Shown here piece by piece: positions 34,396-42,786 of a stretch of 64,000 bases of DNA. The number at the start of each line of letters is the position of its first letter. Position 1 is the first letter of the stretch. The stretch spans positions 496,001 through 560,000 of the forward strand of contig NZ_BEWN01000002.1 in assembly GCF_002723955.1 (NCBI RefSeq), given 5' to 3'. A program made the position numbers and the translations under genes. This stretch comes from Gluconobacter frateurii (GTDB lineage Bacteria; Pseudomonadota; Alphaproteobacteria; Acetobacterales; Acetobacteraceae). Below the pieces are notes generated by a model. The model did no database searches. It had not been told where the DNA came from and was given only the letters and a program-made list of their open reading frames with translations.

Positions 34396-36771
34396 TCAGA
34401 AGCCTGTGGACGCTGTGAACAGGGCCGCGAAACCGCCGCCGACGTAATAACTCGGAGCGCTCCCACTGATCGTGCTGCCGTAAATACCGTTCGTGTCCTT
34501 TGCGTTCAGGGTCGGGCTGGCAACGCCGGAGAGGGAGCGCTCATTGGTGATGTTGATGAAGTTCAGGCGCAGGGTTGGTTTGTGCAGGCGAGACACATCA
34601 CCGAAGCGATAGCCGACGGAAATATCGCCAGTCGTACGGTCTGACATCCGCTCATCATTCATGAAGGTTGCGTATTGGTGCCCGGTGTAATGCAGGGTGG
34701 CGACGCCAAAGATATGCCCGTCATCGTAGCTGATGCCAGCCGCGGCCTGAAGTGTCGGGCTTCGAACGGCGATTCTGCCCTTGGTCGGCAGAAGGTCGCC
34801 GCCGGAGGCGATGTTGTTATCAATGGTGGCGTGTAGATACTCGCCCGAGACGTAAGGGCTAAAGTGGTGCCAGGGGCGGAGGCCGATTTCCACATCCACG
34901 CCGCGGGAGGTCTGGCCGCCGGCATTCATGGTCGTCTGAATGATGGAGCCGTTCTGGGAGGCCAACGTTGAGATCTGGCGGTTGGTAAAGTTGTAGTTGA
35001 ACAGCGTCAGGCTGCCGATGATCCATTGTCCTGTGCGGCGATATCCCAGTTCTTCTGAAATAGAATATTCGTTGCGGACGTCTGCGCTGCCTGTTGTCGC
35101 GAGTGCGCCGGAGGTTGGGTCATAGGTGTTGTAAAGGGCTGTCTGGTCAGGCGCGCGGAAATTGGTCGTGGCGTTGAAGAAGATCTGGTTCTGCTCATCA
35201 ATGCGCCAGCGGACGCCAAGACGCGGCAGAGGCTCCATGCTGTTGGATGCCACGCGATACTGGGGGCCGGGAACATTGTTCGTGCCAGCGCGGCTCATCA
35301 TGACGGCCTTGAAACCGGCTTCGATGGTCAGGCGATCATGCAGGAGCGAGATATGATCGCCCACATACAGTGCGTTGGTCTGGGAAATGGTGTGGAAGCT
35401 GCCGCCCAGCAGTTTCTGTCCGTTCGCAAGATGGATCAGGCTGCTGCTGTTTTCCGCCCAGATATCGCCTGAAGCGCCGGTCGCGGAAACGGTTGTGAAG
35501 GGCTGCTGCTCGTTGTCGTCTCCGTAATCATACCAGTAACCGAGGACGAAATCGTTCCAGCCGGTTTTGTAATGCAGGGTGGAATTGAATCCGGAGCGAT
35601 AACTGCGTTGCGTGTAGTTGGCACGCACGACAGCGGTGCCATCCTGTGCATTGGGCAGCGTGAGCGTGTCACTCAGGGGTTGGGTGCCGTTATAGAGACC
35701 GGTTTCCGTCAGTGTGGAGCCGCCCGGAACGTTGCCATAGGCGAACTGTGCGTAAGGTGTGACGTCTAGGGAAAGCTTATGCGTCAGATGCAGATGGACG
35801 GGCGCGCCTGCATAGAAGGTGCGTTCCGGGTCACGCCACAGACGCCAGTAATTAACGGCGTTGTCTGCGTTGGAGGCGTCATAATGGCCTGCAAGGTTGT
35901 TCGCGCCATGAATGCCATCGGCTTTCCAGCTTTCCATCGTAACCTGCGGATAATAGCTGGTGATGGTTGTATTGAAGGAGCCAATGAGGCTGGCGCGGTT
36001 GCCTTGACCCCATTCCTTCAGGAACTTGAAATCGACATGCTGGCGTTTGTCCCGCCCCGGCCCACGCCAGTTGTCGCTGGCGCTGTGGGAGTAGGATACA
36101 AAGCCACGAATGCCGGAATTGCCGATGTTGCCTGTTTCAAGGCGAATGAATTCGCGGTTGGTGTCGAAGGAGCCATAGGAGACGCTGGCGAAACCCCCGG
36201 CCTTTTGTGACGGATCGAGAAAGGACAGGCTCATCAGGCCACCGGCGGCGTTCAGGACGGGACTGTCCAGATCGGCCGCCCCTTGGGCGAGCGCGACCTG
36301 ACTGTAGTTCTCACTGTCAGCGAACTGGCTCGGATATCCGGAATAATAGGCGACATCGTTCAGCGGCGTGCCTTCCAGCACATAACCGATGGCGTCATTG
36401 TTCAGGCCGCGAACGGTCAGGTTGGTGTTGGGCGAAAAGCCGAACGGATCGGATGTGGCAACGTTGGCGCCGGGCAGCATGGAGGCAAGCTGATAGGCCG
36501 TCGCCATCGGGGGCTGCTTGTCCATGTAATCGCGGCTGACGGTGCTGATGGAGCGCACGCTGTTTTCCGGTCGGATCAGGCCACCGCCGGGCTGGTGCCC
36601 GGGCGCGCTGTCAGAGATGCGGTGAACGGTAATGTACTCGGTTTTCGGGGCACTGGAGGCAGGTGGAGTGAGGGCTGTGGTATCAGCCGCGCGCACCGTA
36701 CCAGCACACACAGTCAGGCCGAGCAGAACCGCAGGGACGGGACGCGGCCTGTATGAAAATCGGTTGCTCAT
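34396..36771 (-). CDS. TonB-dependent outer-membrane receptor, probably for thiamine
   Basis: Encodes 791 aa with a signal peptide (VLLGLTVCAGTVRAAD). The plug domain spans about 60-190 (RDYMDKQPPMATAYQLASMLPGANV, NLTVRGLNNDAIGYVLEGTPLND, LDSPVLNAAGGLMSL). The remaining 600 residues are the 22-strand barrel, with alternating aromatic strands and a C-terminal aromatic end (ALFTASTGF). It is powered by TonB-ExbBD. The TPP riboswitch 98 bases upstream and the co-transcribed kinase and PnuT genes point to thiamine or its phosphates as ligand. Similar riboswitch-linked receptors are known from genome comparisons; ligand proof is not in the sequence. Confidence 0.85.
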   Translation of the reverse strand: MSNRFSYRPRPVPAVLLGLTVCAGTVRAADTTALTPPASSAPKTEYITVHRISDSAPGHQPGGGLIRPENSVRSISTVSRDYMDKQPPMATAYQLASMLPGANVATSDPFGFSPNTNLTVRGLNNDAIGYVLEGTPLNDVAYYSGYPSQFADSENYSQVALAQGAADLDSPVLNAAGGLMSLSFLDPSQKAGGFASVSYGSFDTNREFIRLETGNIGNSGIRGFVSYSHSASDNWRGPGRDKRQHVDFKFLKEWGQGNRASLIGSFNTTITSYYPQVTMESWKADGIHGANNLAGHYDASNADNAVNYWRLWRDPERTFYAGAPVHLHLTHKLSLDVTPYAQFAYGNVPGGSTLTETGLYNGTQPLSDTLTLPNAQDGTAVVRANYTQRSYRSGFNSTLHYKTGWNDFVLGYWYDYGDDNEQQPFTTVSATGASGDIWAENSSSLIHLANGQKLLGGSFHTISQTNALYVGDHISLLHDRLTIEAGFKAVMMSRAGTNNVPGPQYRVASNSMEPLPRLGVRWRIDEQNQIFFNATTNFRAPDQTALYNTYDPTSGALATTGSADVRNEYSISEELGYRRTGQWIIGSLTLFNYNFTNRQISTLASQNGSIIQTTMNAGGQTSRGVDVEIGLRPWHHFSPYVSGEYLHATIDNNIASGGDLLPTKGRIAVRSPTLQAAAGISYDDGHIFGVATLHYTGHQYATFMNDERMSDRTTGDISVGYRFGDVSRLHKPTLRLNFINITNERSLSGVASPTLNAKDTNGIYGSTISGSAPSYYVGGGFAALFTASTGF

Positions 36772-36780
36772 GAACGTCGT

Positions 36781-36818
36781 GTCCCGCCTGCAAGACTACG
36801 ATCCCGCCCAGGCAGGAC
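36781..36818 (-). promoter_or_regulatory. SD-sequestering hairpin in the thiamine operon leader
   Basis: On the minus strand GTCCTGCCTG pairs over all 10 positions (one G-U) with CAGGCGGGAC. The second arm ends 9 bases before the receptor ATG and holds the only SD-like purine run (GGCGGGA). With TPP bound this stem could block translation. The first arm overlaps a stretch that can instead pair with the 3' end of the riboswitch. Confidence 0.55.
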
Positions 36819-36869
36819 AGGGACGACGAGAGACACCGAAAATCCAGTCTGTGGATCTGTCAGTAGCCA

Positions 36870-36982
36870 CCATCCCTCCGCCAGCATGAACTGGATCAGG
36901 TTCGATGGGTCACTGCGCCGGTCTGCCCCGCAACGGAACACACCCTCAGCAGTCTCTCAGCCCTTTGACAGGGCACCCCAAG
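36870..36982 (-). promoter_or_regulatory. TPP riboswitch (THI element)
   Basis: On the minus strand the element begins CTTGGGGTGCCC, continues with the conserved GGGCTGAGAG, and ends ACCC, GAACCTGATCCAG, GCTGGCGGAGGGA. These are the invariant blocks of the TPP-binding aptamer, including CUGAGA and the ACCUGAUC and GCGGAGGGA segments. It lies 98 bases before the TonB receptor start and should switch off the receptor-kinase-permease operon when thiamine pyrophosphate is abundant. Confidence 0.95.
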
Positions 36983-37184
36983 GTGAAGAAGCACTCCATC
37001 CATGGGAGACAGGGGAATGTCAATCAGGAACGTCTTCAAAACTTCGTCGATGGCGTGTGGCCATAACGGAGATGAGAAGCTCGCTTTCGTGGAATAACCC
37101 TCGACATCCAACGGAAGATTCCTGACAGTGGGTGGATGCCCGTCTGTCCGCCCATCTGTTGTATTTCAGTTCGAAGGATCGCCT

Positions 37185-38414
37185 GTGATCGGTGAGACCT
37201 TCCGTTCCCTGGGGCGCCCCAATTATCGTATCTGGGCCATGGGGTCCGTGTTTTCCAATATCGGAACATGGATGCAGCTTACGACCCAGGACTGGCTGGT
37301 CCTTACAGAACTGACAAACCACGATGCCATGGCTATCGGCATCGTCATGGCCCTTCAGCTCGCTCCCCCGCTTCTGCTTATCCTTTGGACCGGCCTCGTT
37401 GCGGATCGGGTTGAGAAACACAAATTCCTCCTGTTCACGCAGGCGGCACTGGGCACTCTGGCGGTTGGTCTTGGGCTTTTGGTCATTACAGGCACGGTTC
37501 GGCTGTGGCAGGTGGATCTGTTTGCTTTTCTCAGCGGCTGTGTGGCGGCGTTTGACAGTCCTATCCGGCAGACATTTGTCGGCGAGCTTGTGGGAGAGAA
37601 GGATCTCCCGAATGCGGTCGGCATCAACTCCATGTCCTATAATGCCGGGCGTATGATAGGCCCGGCAGTCGCCGGATTTTGCATTGCAGAGGTTGGGTCG
37701 GGCTGGTCCTTCATGCTGAATGGTCTGTCGTTTTTCGGTGTCACGGCCTCCCTTTTGCTCATCCGCAGGGATACTTTGTTCCGTTTTGAGCGTGCAAAGA
37801 AAAACGAGCGGAATGCTTTGACGAGTGGTCTGCGTTACGTCTGGGCGCGGGAAGACCTGCGAACCATTCTGGTGATGTTGTTTATCATTGGTGCTTTCGG
37901 GCTGAATTTTCCGATCTTTATTGCGACCATGGCCGTCAGTGTTTTCCATGTTGGTGCGCACGGTTACGGCGTTCTGAATTCTGCCATGGCGATCGGGACG
38001 CTGCTTGGCGGATTCCTGGCGGCACGTCGGGTGCAGGCAGATTTTGATGTGCTGCTGAGAGGCTCTGTGATTTTTGGCGTGGGCTGTCTGTTTGCGGCTC
38101 TGGCACCAGGGTACTGGATCTTTGCGCTGGCGCTTATCATTACGGGAATGTCGTCCCTGACCTTTACGGCAACCAGCAACAGCTTCATGCAGCTCTCCAG
38201 CGAACCTGCGATGCGCGGGCGTGTGCTGGCGATCCGCTTTGCTGTGTTTGCCGGTGCGTCTCCATTTGGGGCGCCTGTGGTGGGGTGGGTGGCCAATTCG
38301 TTTGGGCCGAGATGGTCGCTTGGGGTCGGGGCACTTTCAGGATTTCTGGCCGCGGGCGTGGCGTTGCTCTACATCACCCGTGTTCGCCAGCAGCAGAATG
38401 AGAAGCATCTGTGA
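37185..38414 (+). CDS. MFS exporter (EntS/MFS_3-like)
   Basis: From GTG 37185 (GAAGGA six bases upstream) it encodes 409 aa; a GTG at 37128 is an unsupported longer start. Twelve hydrophobic segments are expected. The beginning TFRSLGRPNYRIWAMGSVFSNIGTWMQ is typical of the MFS_3 group. The TM2-3 loop has the Asp/Arg motif LVADRVEKHKFL, and LSGCVAAFDSPIRQTFVGELV is a family hallmark. It would expel small molecules by proton antiport. It is divergent from the thiamine riboswitch, so it might share control, but it carries no aptamer. It overlaps the next gene by 4 bases. Confidence 0.82.
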   Translation: MIGETFRSLGRPNYRIWAMGSVFSNIGTWMQLTTQDWLVLTELTNHDAMAIGIVMALQLAPPLLLILWTGLVADRVEKHKFLLFTQAALGTLAVGLGLLVITGTVRLWQVDLFAFLSGCVAAFDSPIRQTFVGELVGEKDLPNAVGINSMSYNAGRMIGPAVAGFCIAEVGSGWSFMLNGLSFFGVTASLLLIRRDTLFRFERAKKNERNALTSGLRYVWAREDLRTILVMLFIIGAFGLNFPIFIATMAVSVFHVGAHGYGVLNSAMAIGTLLGGFLAARRVQADFDVLLRGSVIFGVGCLFAALAPGYWIFALALIITGMSSLTFTATSNSFMQLSSEPAMRGRVLAIRFAVFAGASPFGAPVVGWVANSFGPRWSLGVGALSGFLAAGVALLYITRVRQQQNEKHL

Positions 38415-39004
38415 AGCGCTCGCTTTTAAAAGCCGGGCTGGTAGCGCTTTGCGTTTTGGGCCTTCTGCTGACTGCTTGGTGCGGCGTTGTCGCGTGGTGC
38501 GGTGTGCGGTCTTCTGTTCAGCCTGCCGAAATGGCTGTGATCTTTGGAACGGCTGTCACGGATCAGGGGGTGCCGAAACCGGCCTTGCGGGATCGGTTGG
38601 AAAGCGGACTGGATCTCTGGAAAGAGCATCATGTGCGAACCTTGTTGGTCAGCGGTGCCGTCGAGACGGAAAACCATCAGGACGAAGCCGAGATCATGGC
38701 GCACTGGCTGGAGGCGCATGGTGTGCCAGCATCAGACATCATCGTAGATTCACAAGGCAACAACACCTGGCTCACCGCCTTGCATGTAGCGGAAGAATCT
38801 CCCGATGGCGCTGTTGTGGTCTCACAATGGTTTCACATCATGCGTGCGGAATGGGCCCTCCGCCATGCTGGCGTAAATCGGGTTTCAGGGGCGTATCCAC
38901 CACGGTTTCGCATTCCGGAACTCTGGTATCTGTTCCGGGAAGCGGTGGCACTGCCAGTTTATGCCCTGACGAAAACGCTACCTTCCAGAGATGGGGCTCA
39001 GTAA
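38411..39004 (+). CDS. DUF218 protein (YdcF/ElyC/SanA family)
   Basis: Encodes 197 aa from a GTG overlapping the MFS stop (GTGA). One N-terminal membrane helix (about 8-30) anchors a DUF218 domain: AVIFGTAVTDQGVPKPALRDRLE (core strand and nucleotide-like loop), TLLVSGAVE, EAEIMAHWLEAHGVPASDIIVD, NTWLTALH and VVVSQWFHIMRAEWALRHAGV. The family includes proteins affecting envelope integrity and vancomycin entry; the chemistry is unsettled. The domain probably faces the periplasm. Its 3' end overlaps the convergent AGE-family gene by 7 bases. Confidence 0.8.
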   Translation: MKRSLLKAGLVALCVLGLLLTAWCGVVAWCGVRSSVQPAEMAVIFGTAVTDQGVPKPALRDRLESGLDLWKEHHVRTLLVSGAVETENHQDEAEIMAHWLEAHGVPASDIIVDSQGNNTWLTALHVAEESPDGAVVVSQWFHIMRAEWALRHAGVNRVSGAYPPRFRIPELWYLFREAVALPVYALTKTLPSRDGAQ

Positions 39005-40257
39005 GGGACGCCAATCTGTTCAATCGCCGTGGCGAGCGACGGTGACAAAGGCATCATCGGAGCAAGGGTGGCCTGATAGGCGTGATACAGATCGCCTTTT
39101 CCCTTGTAGATATGTTCGGTGGGTTCGCCTTCAGGGCTGACTTCGTTGAACCAGCTTCCGAAATCGCGATCAATCAGGGTCGTATCGATATAGTCCCAGA
39201 TCGTTCTGTACCAGTGCTCGTAATGTGGATTACCGGTGCGCTTGTACAGGTTGATGGCGGCCGTCAGGGCTTCCGCGTGTGCCCAGTGCACACGGGATCG
39301 GATATGCGGCTTGTGCTCCCAGTCGATCGTGTAAACCATGCCGGGCAGGCCATCGACGTTCCAGCCGGTTTTCATGCCAGTCTCGAATAATGCCTGTGCA
39401 TCATGGAGCATCCAGCCGGGGGCTTTTTCTCCTCGGCGCAAAAGAGCGGCTTCCAGCTTCACGGTCAGATGGGACCATTCCACGAAATGTCCGGGCGTCA
39501 TGCCATAGGGGCGTAGGTCGTCTGTGGGTTTGTCTTCATGATAATTTCGCAGCAGATCCCAGTCCCGGCTGAAATGTTCTGGCATGGCAAAGCCTTGTTG
39601 GGACGCCAGGTCATGAACAAACTTCGTGACGATCCGCAGGGCGCGATGCAGCCATTTTACATCCCCGGTAACATCCGCGAGAGCCATAAAGGCTTCGGTG
39701 GAGTGCATGTTGCTGTTGGCACCGCGGTAGTTTTCTTCGTCTGACCAGTCGTCCGCGAAACTCTCGCGCATCACGCCTTCTTCTTCGGACCAGAAATGGG
39801 TCTCAATCTGATGGATGGCGTCCTTCAAAAGAGTATTCGCGTCTTCCACACCAATCAGCACTGCGGAGGACGCGGCCAAGGCAACGAACGCATGGAGATA
39901 GGCCTGTTTGCGATCATGAGGACGATCCGCAAAATGATTCCAGCCACCGTGTTCCTGGTCACGGAACGAGGTCAGGAGCGCATTCACGCCGTGTGCAACG
40001 AGGGGCGCGCTGCCCGGAATGCCCTGAAGTTCTGCTGTCGCATAAGCGTGGACGCAACGCGCGGTAAGGGTGGCTTCCGGCTTTGCGCCTTCTGGCAGAT
40101 GTCCCTCTAGATCCAACCCTGCAAAGCCGCCATCAATGCAGCCTTCCTTGCTGAAATCCAGCAGTCGGCGTCCCTGCATTTCGAGCCACGCCCGGTGGGA
40201 CGGCCGCCGGATCCAGGCGTCCCGGCTCAAAAGGCTCGGAGAAAGGCGATCGGACAT
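38998..40257 (-). CDS. AGE-family sugar epimerase/isomerase
   Basis: Encodes 419 aa with an (alpha/alpha)6-barrel pattern. Family motifs include GGFAGLDLEGH, KQAYLHAFVALAASSAVLIG, RGANSNMHSTEAFMALADVTG, GHFVEWSHLTVKLEAAL, HWAHAEALTAAINLYKRTG and KGDLYHAYQATLAPMMP. The conserved histidines and Glu are those used for proton abstraction in N-acylglucosamine 2-epimerase, cellobiose 2-epimerase and YihS-type aldose-ketose isomerase. NSNMHSTEA and HWAHAEA look closer to the mannose/YihS isomerase branch. Substrate not assigned. The gene is soluble, single, and divergent from rpe across 159 bases. Confidence 0.83.
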   Translation of the reverse strand: MSDRLSPSLLSRDAWIRRPSHRAWLEMQGRRLLDFSKEGCIDGGFAGLDLEGHLPEGAKPEATLTARCVHAYATAELQGIPGSAPLVAHGVNALLTSFRDQEHGGWNHFADRPHDRKQAYLHAFVALAASSAVLIGVEDANTLLKDAIHQIETHFWSEEEGVMRESFADDWSDEENYRGANSNMHSTEAFMALADVTGDVKWLHRALRIVTKFVHDLASQQGFAMPEHFSRDWDLLRNYHEDKPTDDLRPYGMTPGHFVEWSHLTVKLEAALLRRGEKAPGWMLHDAQALFETGMKTGWNVDGLPGMVYTIDWEHKPHIRSRVHWAHAEALTAAINLYKRTGNPHYEHWYRTIWDYIDTTLIDRDFGSWFNEVSPEGEPTEHIYKGKGDLYHAYQATLAPMMPLSPSLATAIEQIGVPY

Positions 40258-40416
40258 AAAAACTCCACACTGCGCTTGTAGTCATCAGACAGTGTCAATG
40301 AGGACGCATCAGAGACCATCGGGTTCCGGGATGTGTAAATGCTGTGTCGCTCACGAACACGCGGGCATGTGCGGAACTGTCTTGCGTCTGGAGTTTGCTT
40401 TGCCGATACATAGATC

Positions 40417-41091
40417 ATGACAGAACGATCCCCGATCATTGTCGCCCCCAGCCTGCTGGCTGCCGACTTCGCCCGTCTCGGAGATGAGATTGCATCCATC
40501 TCCCGTGCGCCCTGGTTGCATCTGGATGTGATGGACGGTCATTTCGTGCCGAACATCTCTTTCGGGCCACCGGTTATCGCTGCGTTGCGAAAGCACACGG
40601 ACGCGAAGTTCGACGTGCATCTGATGATTGACCCGGTGGACCCATATCTGGAAGCCACGGCAAAGGCCGGTGCGGATCACATCACGGTTCATGTGGAAAA
40701 TGCACCCCATGTGCATCGGACGCTCCAGACCATTCGGGCCCTGGGTTGTCGTCCCGGAATCGCGATCTGCCCTGCGACGCCGCCGGAAGCCCTGTCTCAG
40801 GTTCTGGATCTGGTGGACATCATTCTGGTTATGACCGTGAACCCGGGATTTGGGGGACAGAGTTTCCTGGAAAGCCAGCTTCCAAAGATCCGCACGCTGG
40901 CTCGCATGATCAAGGACAGTGGTCGGGATATTGTTCTGGCTGTCGATGGCGGAATTGATCCGACGACCGCGCCGCGTGTGGTTGAAGCGGGCGCCAGAAT
41001 GCTGGTCGCGGGGTCTGCGATTTTCGGGAAGCCGGATCGCGATGCCGCTATTCACGCCCTTGAAGGTCCCTTCAAGGAAGACAGCGCCTGA
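40417..41091 (+). CDS. rpe: Ribulose-phosphate 3-epimerase
   Basis: Encodes 224 aa, the usual length. The TIM-barrel enzyme has all active-site segments: APSLLAADFARLGDE, HLDVMDGHFVPNISFG (metal His and catalytic Asp), VHLMI, MTVNPGFGGQSF, and the second catalytic Asp in LAVDGGID. It interconverts ribulose 5-phosphate and xylulose 5-phosphate in the pentose phosphate pathway, the main sugar route in acetic acid bacteria lacking full glycolysis. Its stop overlaps the next ATG by one base (TGATG). Confidence 0.96.
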   Translation: MTERSPIIVAPSLLAADFARLGDEIASISRAPWLHLDVMDGHFVPNISFGPPVIAALRKHTDAKFDVHLMIDPVDPYLEATAKAGADHITVHVENAPHVHRTLQTIRALGCRPGIAICPATPPEALSQVLDLVDIILVMTVNPGFGGQSFLESQLPKIRTLARMIKDSGRDIVLAVDGGIDPTTAPRVVEAGARMLVAGSAIFGKPDRDAAIHALEGPFKEDSA

Positions 41092-42776
41092 TGCCCATTA
41101 GTCGCTGGATCAAGGACGCAAAGCTTTCATTCGCACGTTTGCCTGTTGGTGGTGCCGCCCTCGAAGGGCCGGTTTATGTTTATCGTGACCCGTGGAAGGG
41201 GGATGCCGAACAGGGCGCCCGCCTGGTCGCGGGTCGTTTCCGGTTTGATCGACAGGATTACGAGCTTCCGCGCGGCAAGTGGGAACGTGGTCCATGGCCG
41301 GAACCTGCAAAACAATGGCTGCACAGTTTCGCATGGCTCCGTGACCTTCGTACCCTTGGAAGCGACGACGCCCGTCTGACTGCACGCGCTTTGGTCGGGG
41401 ACTGGCTCGCGCATCCGCCGACCGACCCGCTGGTTAAAGACGCCTGCGTGACCGGGGCACGCCTGTCGTCTTGGCTGGCTAATCATGAGTTCTGTCTTGC
41501 GTCTGCTGACCGGAAACTTCAGCAGAAGCTGATGGAACGAATGCTGGTGGAAGGGCGGACCATTGCAGCCCTTTTGCCGCTGGAACCTCAGGGCTGGCGG
41601 GCTCTGACGGCTCTACGTGGCCTTTTGGCCGCAGCGCTGGCCATGCCGGATCATTCTGGTTTCATGACGCGGTTTCTGCGGTATCTACCCTCCGAAATCG
41701 AGCGTCTGATCCTGCCGGATGGCGCGGTGATCGAGCGTTCGCCGGAAGCGCAGTATCAGACAGCACGCGAATTGGCGGAAATGTCCGTCATGTTTCGTAC
41801 GGCCCATTCCAGTGTGCCTCCGGTTCTTGATATGGCGTTGGATCGGGTTTGTCCGGTTTTGCGGGCCATGCGTCATGGGGATGGCGGTCTGGCTGTGTTC
41901 AATGGTTCCCGTGAGCATCACAGTGCAGCCGTTGAAGATGTACTGGCGCAGGGATCGCGGCAGAAGCTGATTGCTCCCGCTATGCCGCAGGGGAAATTCA
42001 CCCGACTGGCGTTGGGGAAATCTCTTCTGATTGTTGATAACGGTGCACCAGCCCCTGCCGGATATGATCGCACAGCGCATGCAGGGACATTGTCTTTCGA
42101 GTTCTCGAACCAGCGTCATCGTCTGTTCGTTAACTGTGGCAGCGCACAGACAGGCGCATGGGAGCAGGCTTTGAGGGGCAGTGCCTCTCATACAGTGCTG
42201 GTCGCGGACGGTCTGTCTTCTTCGGATTTTGGTCCTGATGGACATGTGACCCGTCGCCCGGCGCACGTTACCTGCGAGCATCAGACCAGCGGCGAGGCTC
42301 ACTGGCTGGATCTGTCTCATGATGGGTATCATCCACCGCTGGGCGTGAAATGGACGCGGCGTCTGTATCTGGGAGCAGATGGAGAGGACCTGCGCGGACA
42401 GGAGGTGCTCGAAGGCGAGCGTGAAACACCTTTTGCTCTGCGGTTTCATATTCATCCGGACGTGCGCGTCACGCGGGATGATGAGGACATTATTCTTCAG
42501 GTGGGGGGCATGATCTGGCGCTTCCGCCAGAAGGGCGGGATGCTGTTGCTGGAAGATGACGTCTATCTGGCGCGTGGCCGACGGGAAGCGACGAAGCAGA
42601 TCGTGATTGCATCGCTGCGGAAGGTGGTTCCGGTTGTAGAAAAAGCCGAGACGGAAGGGTCAGAGAAGCAGGAAGACGTGAAGTCAGATGCGCCTAAATC
42701 CGAAATCCCGCCCACCAAACCGCTACAGACCGTATCGCAGACAGTGACATGGTTGCTGGAACGCATCCCGGAATAA
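41091..42776 (+). CDS. Heparinase II/III-like protein
   Basis: Encodes 561 aa. The first half (about 1-290) is helical (toroid-like) with WLHSFAWLRDLRTLGSDDARLTARALV and LILPDGAVIERSPEAQYQTARELAEM. The second half (about 300-510) is a beta-sandwich as in heparinase II/III proteins (LSFEFSNQRHRLFVNCGSAQTG, VKWTRRLYLGADGEDLRGQEV, RFHIHPDVRVTRDDEDIILQV). No signal peptide is seen, unusual for a polysaccharide lyase but common in the rpe-linked subgroup of alphaproteobacteria. The C-terminus is Lys/Glu-rich. It may act on a cell-made glycan; lyase activity is not certain. Confidence 0.82.
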   Translation: MPISRWIKDAKLSFARLPVGGAALEGPVYVYRDPWKGDAEQGARLVAGRFRFDRQDYELPRGKWERGPWPEPAKQWLHSFAWLRDLRTLGSDDARLTARALVGDWLAHPPTDPLVKDACVTGARLSSWLANHEFCLASADRKLQQKLMERMLVEGRTIAALLPLEPQGWRALTALRGLLAAALAMPDHSGFMTRFLRYLPSEIERLILPDGAVIERSPEAQYQTARELAEMSVMFRTAHSSVPPVLDMALDRVCPVLRAMRHGDGGLAVFNGSREHHSAAVEDVLAQGSRQKLIAPAMPQGKFTRLALGKSLLIVDNGAPAPAGYDRTAHAGTLSFEFSNQRHRLFVNCGSAQTGAWEQALRGSASHTVLVADGLSSSDFGPDGHVTRRPAHVTCEHQTSGEAHWLDLSHDGYHPPLGVKWTRRLYLGADGEDLRGQEVLEGERETPFALRFHIHPDVRVTRDDEDIILQVGGMIWRFRQKGGMLLLEDDVYLARGRREATKQIVIASLRKVVPVVEKAETEGSEKQEDVKSDAPKSEIPPTKPLQTVSQTVTWLLERIPE

Positions 42777-42786
42777 AGGTCGCTCT

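Noticed and set aside
33246-34466. Aminoglycoside resistance phosphotransferase
   Set aside because: The APH fold is shared by many small-molecule kinases; position in a TPP-riboswitch operon makes antibiotic resistance unlikely.
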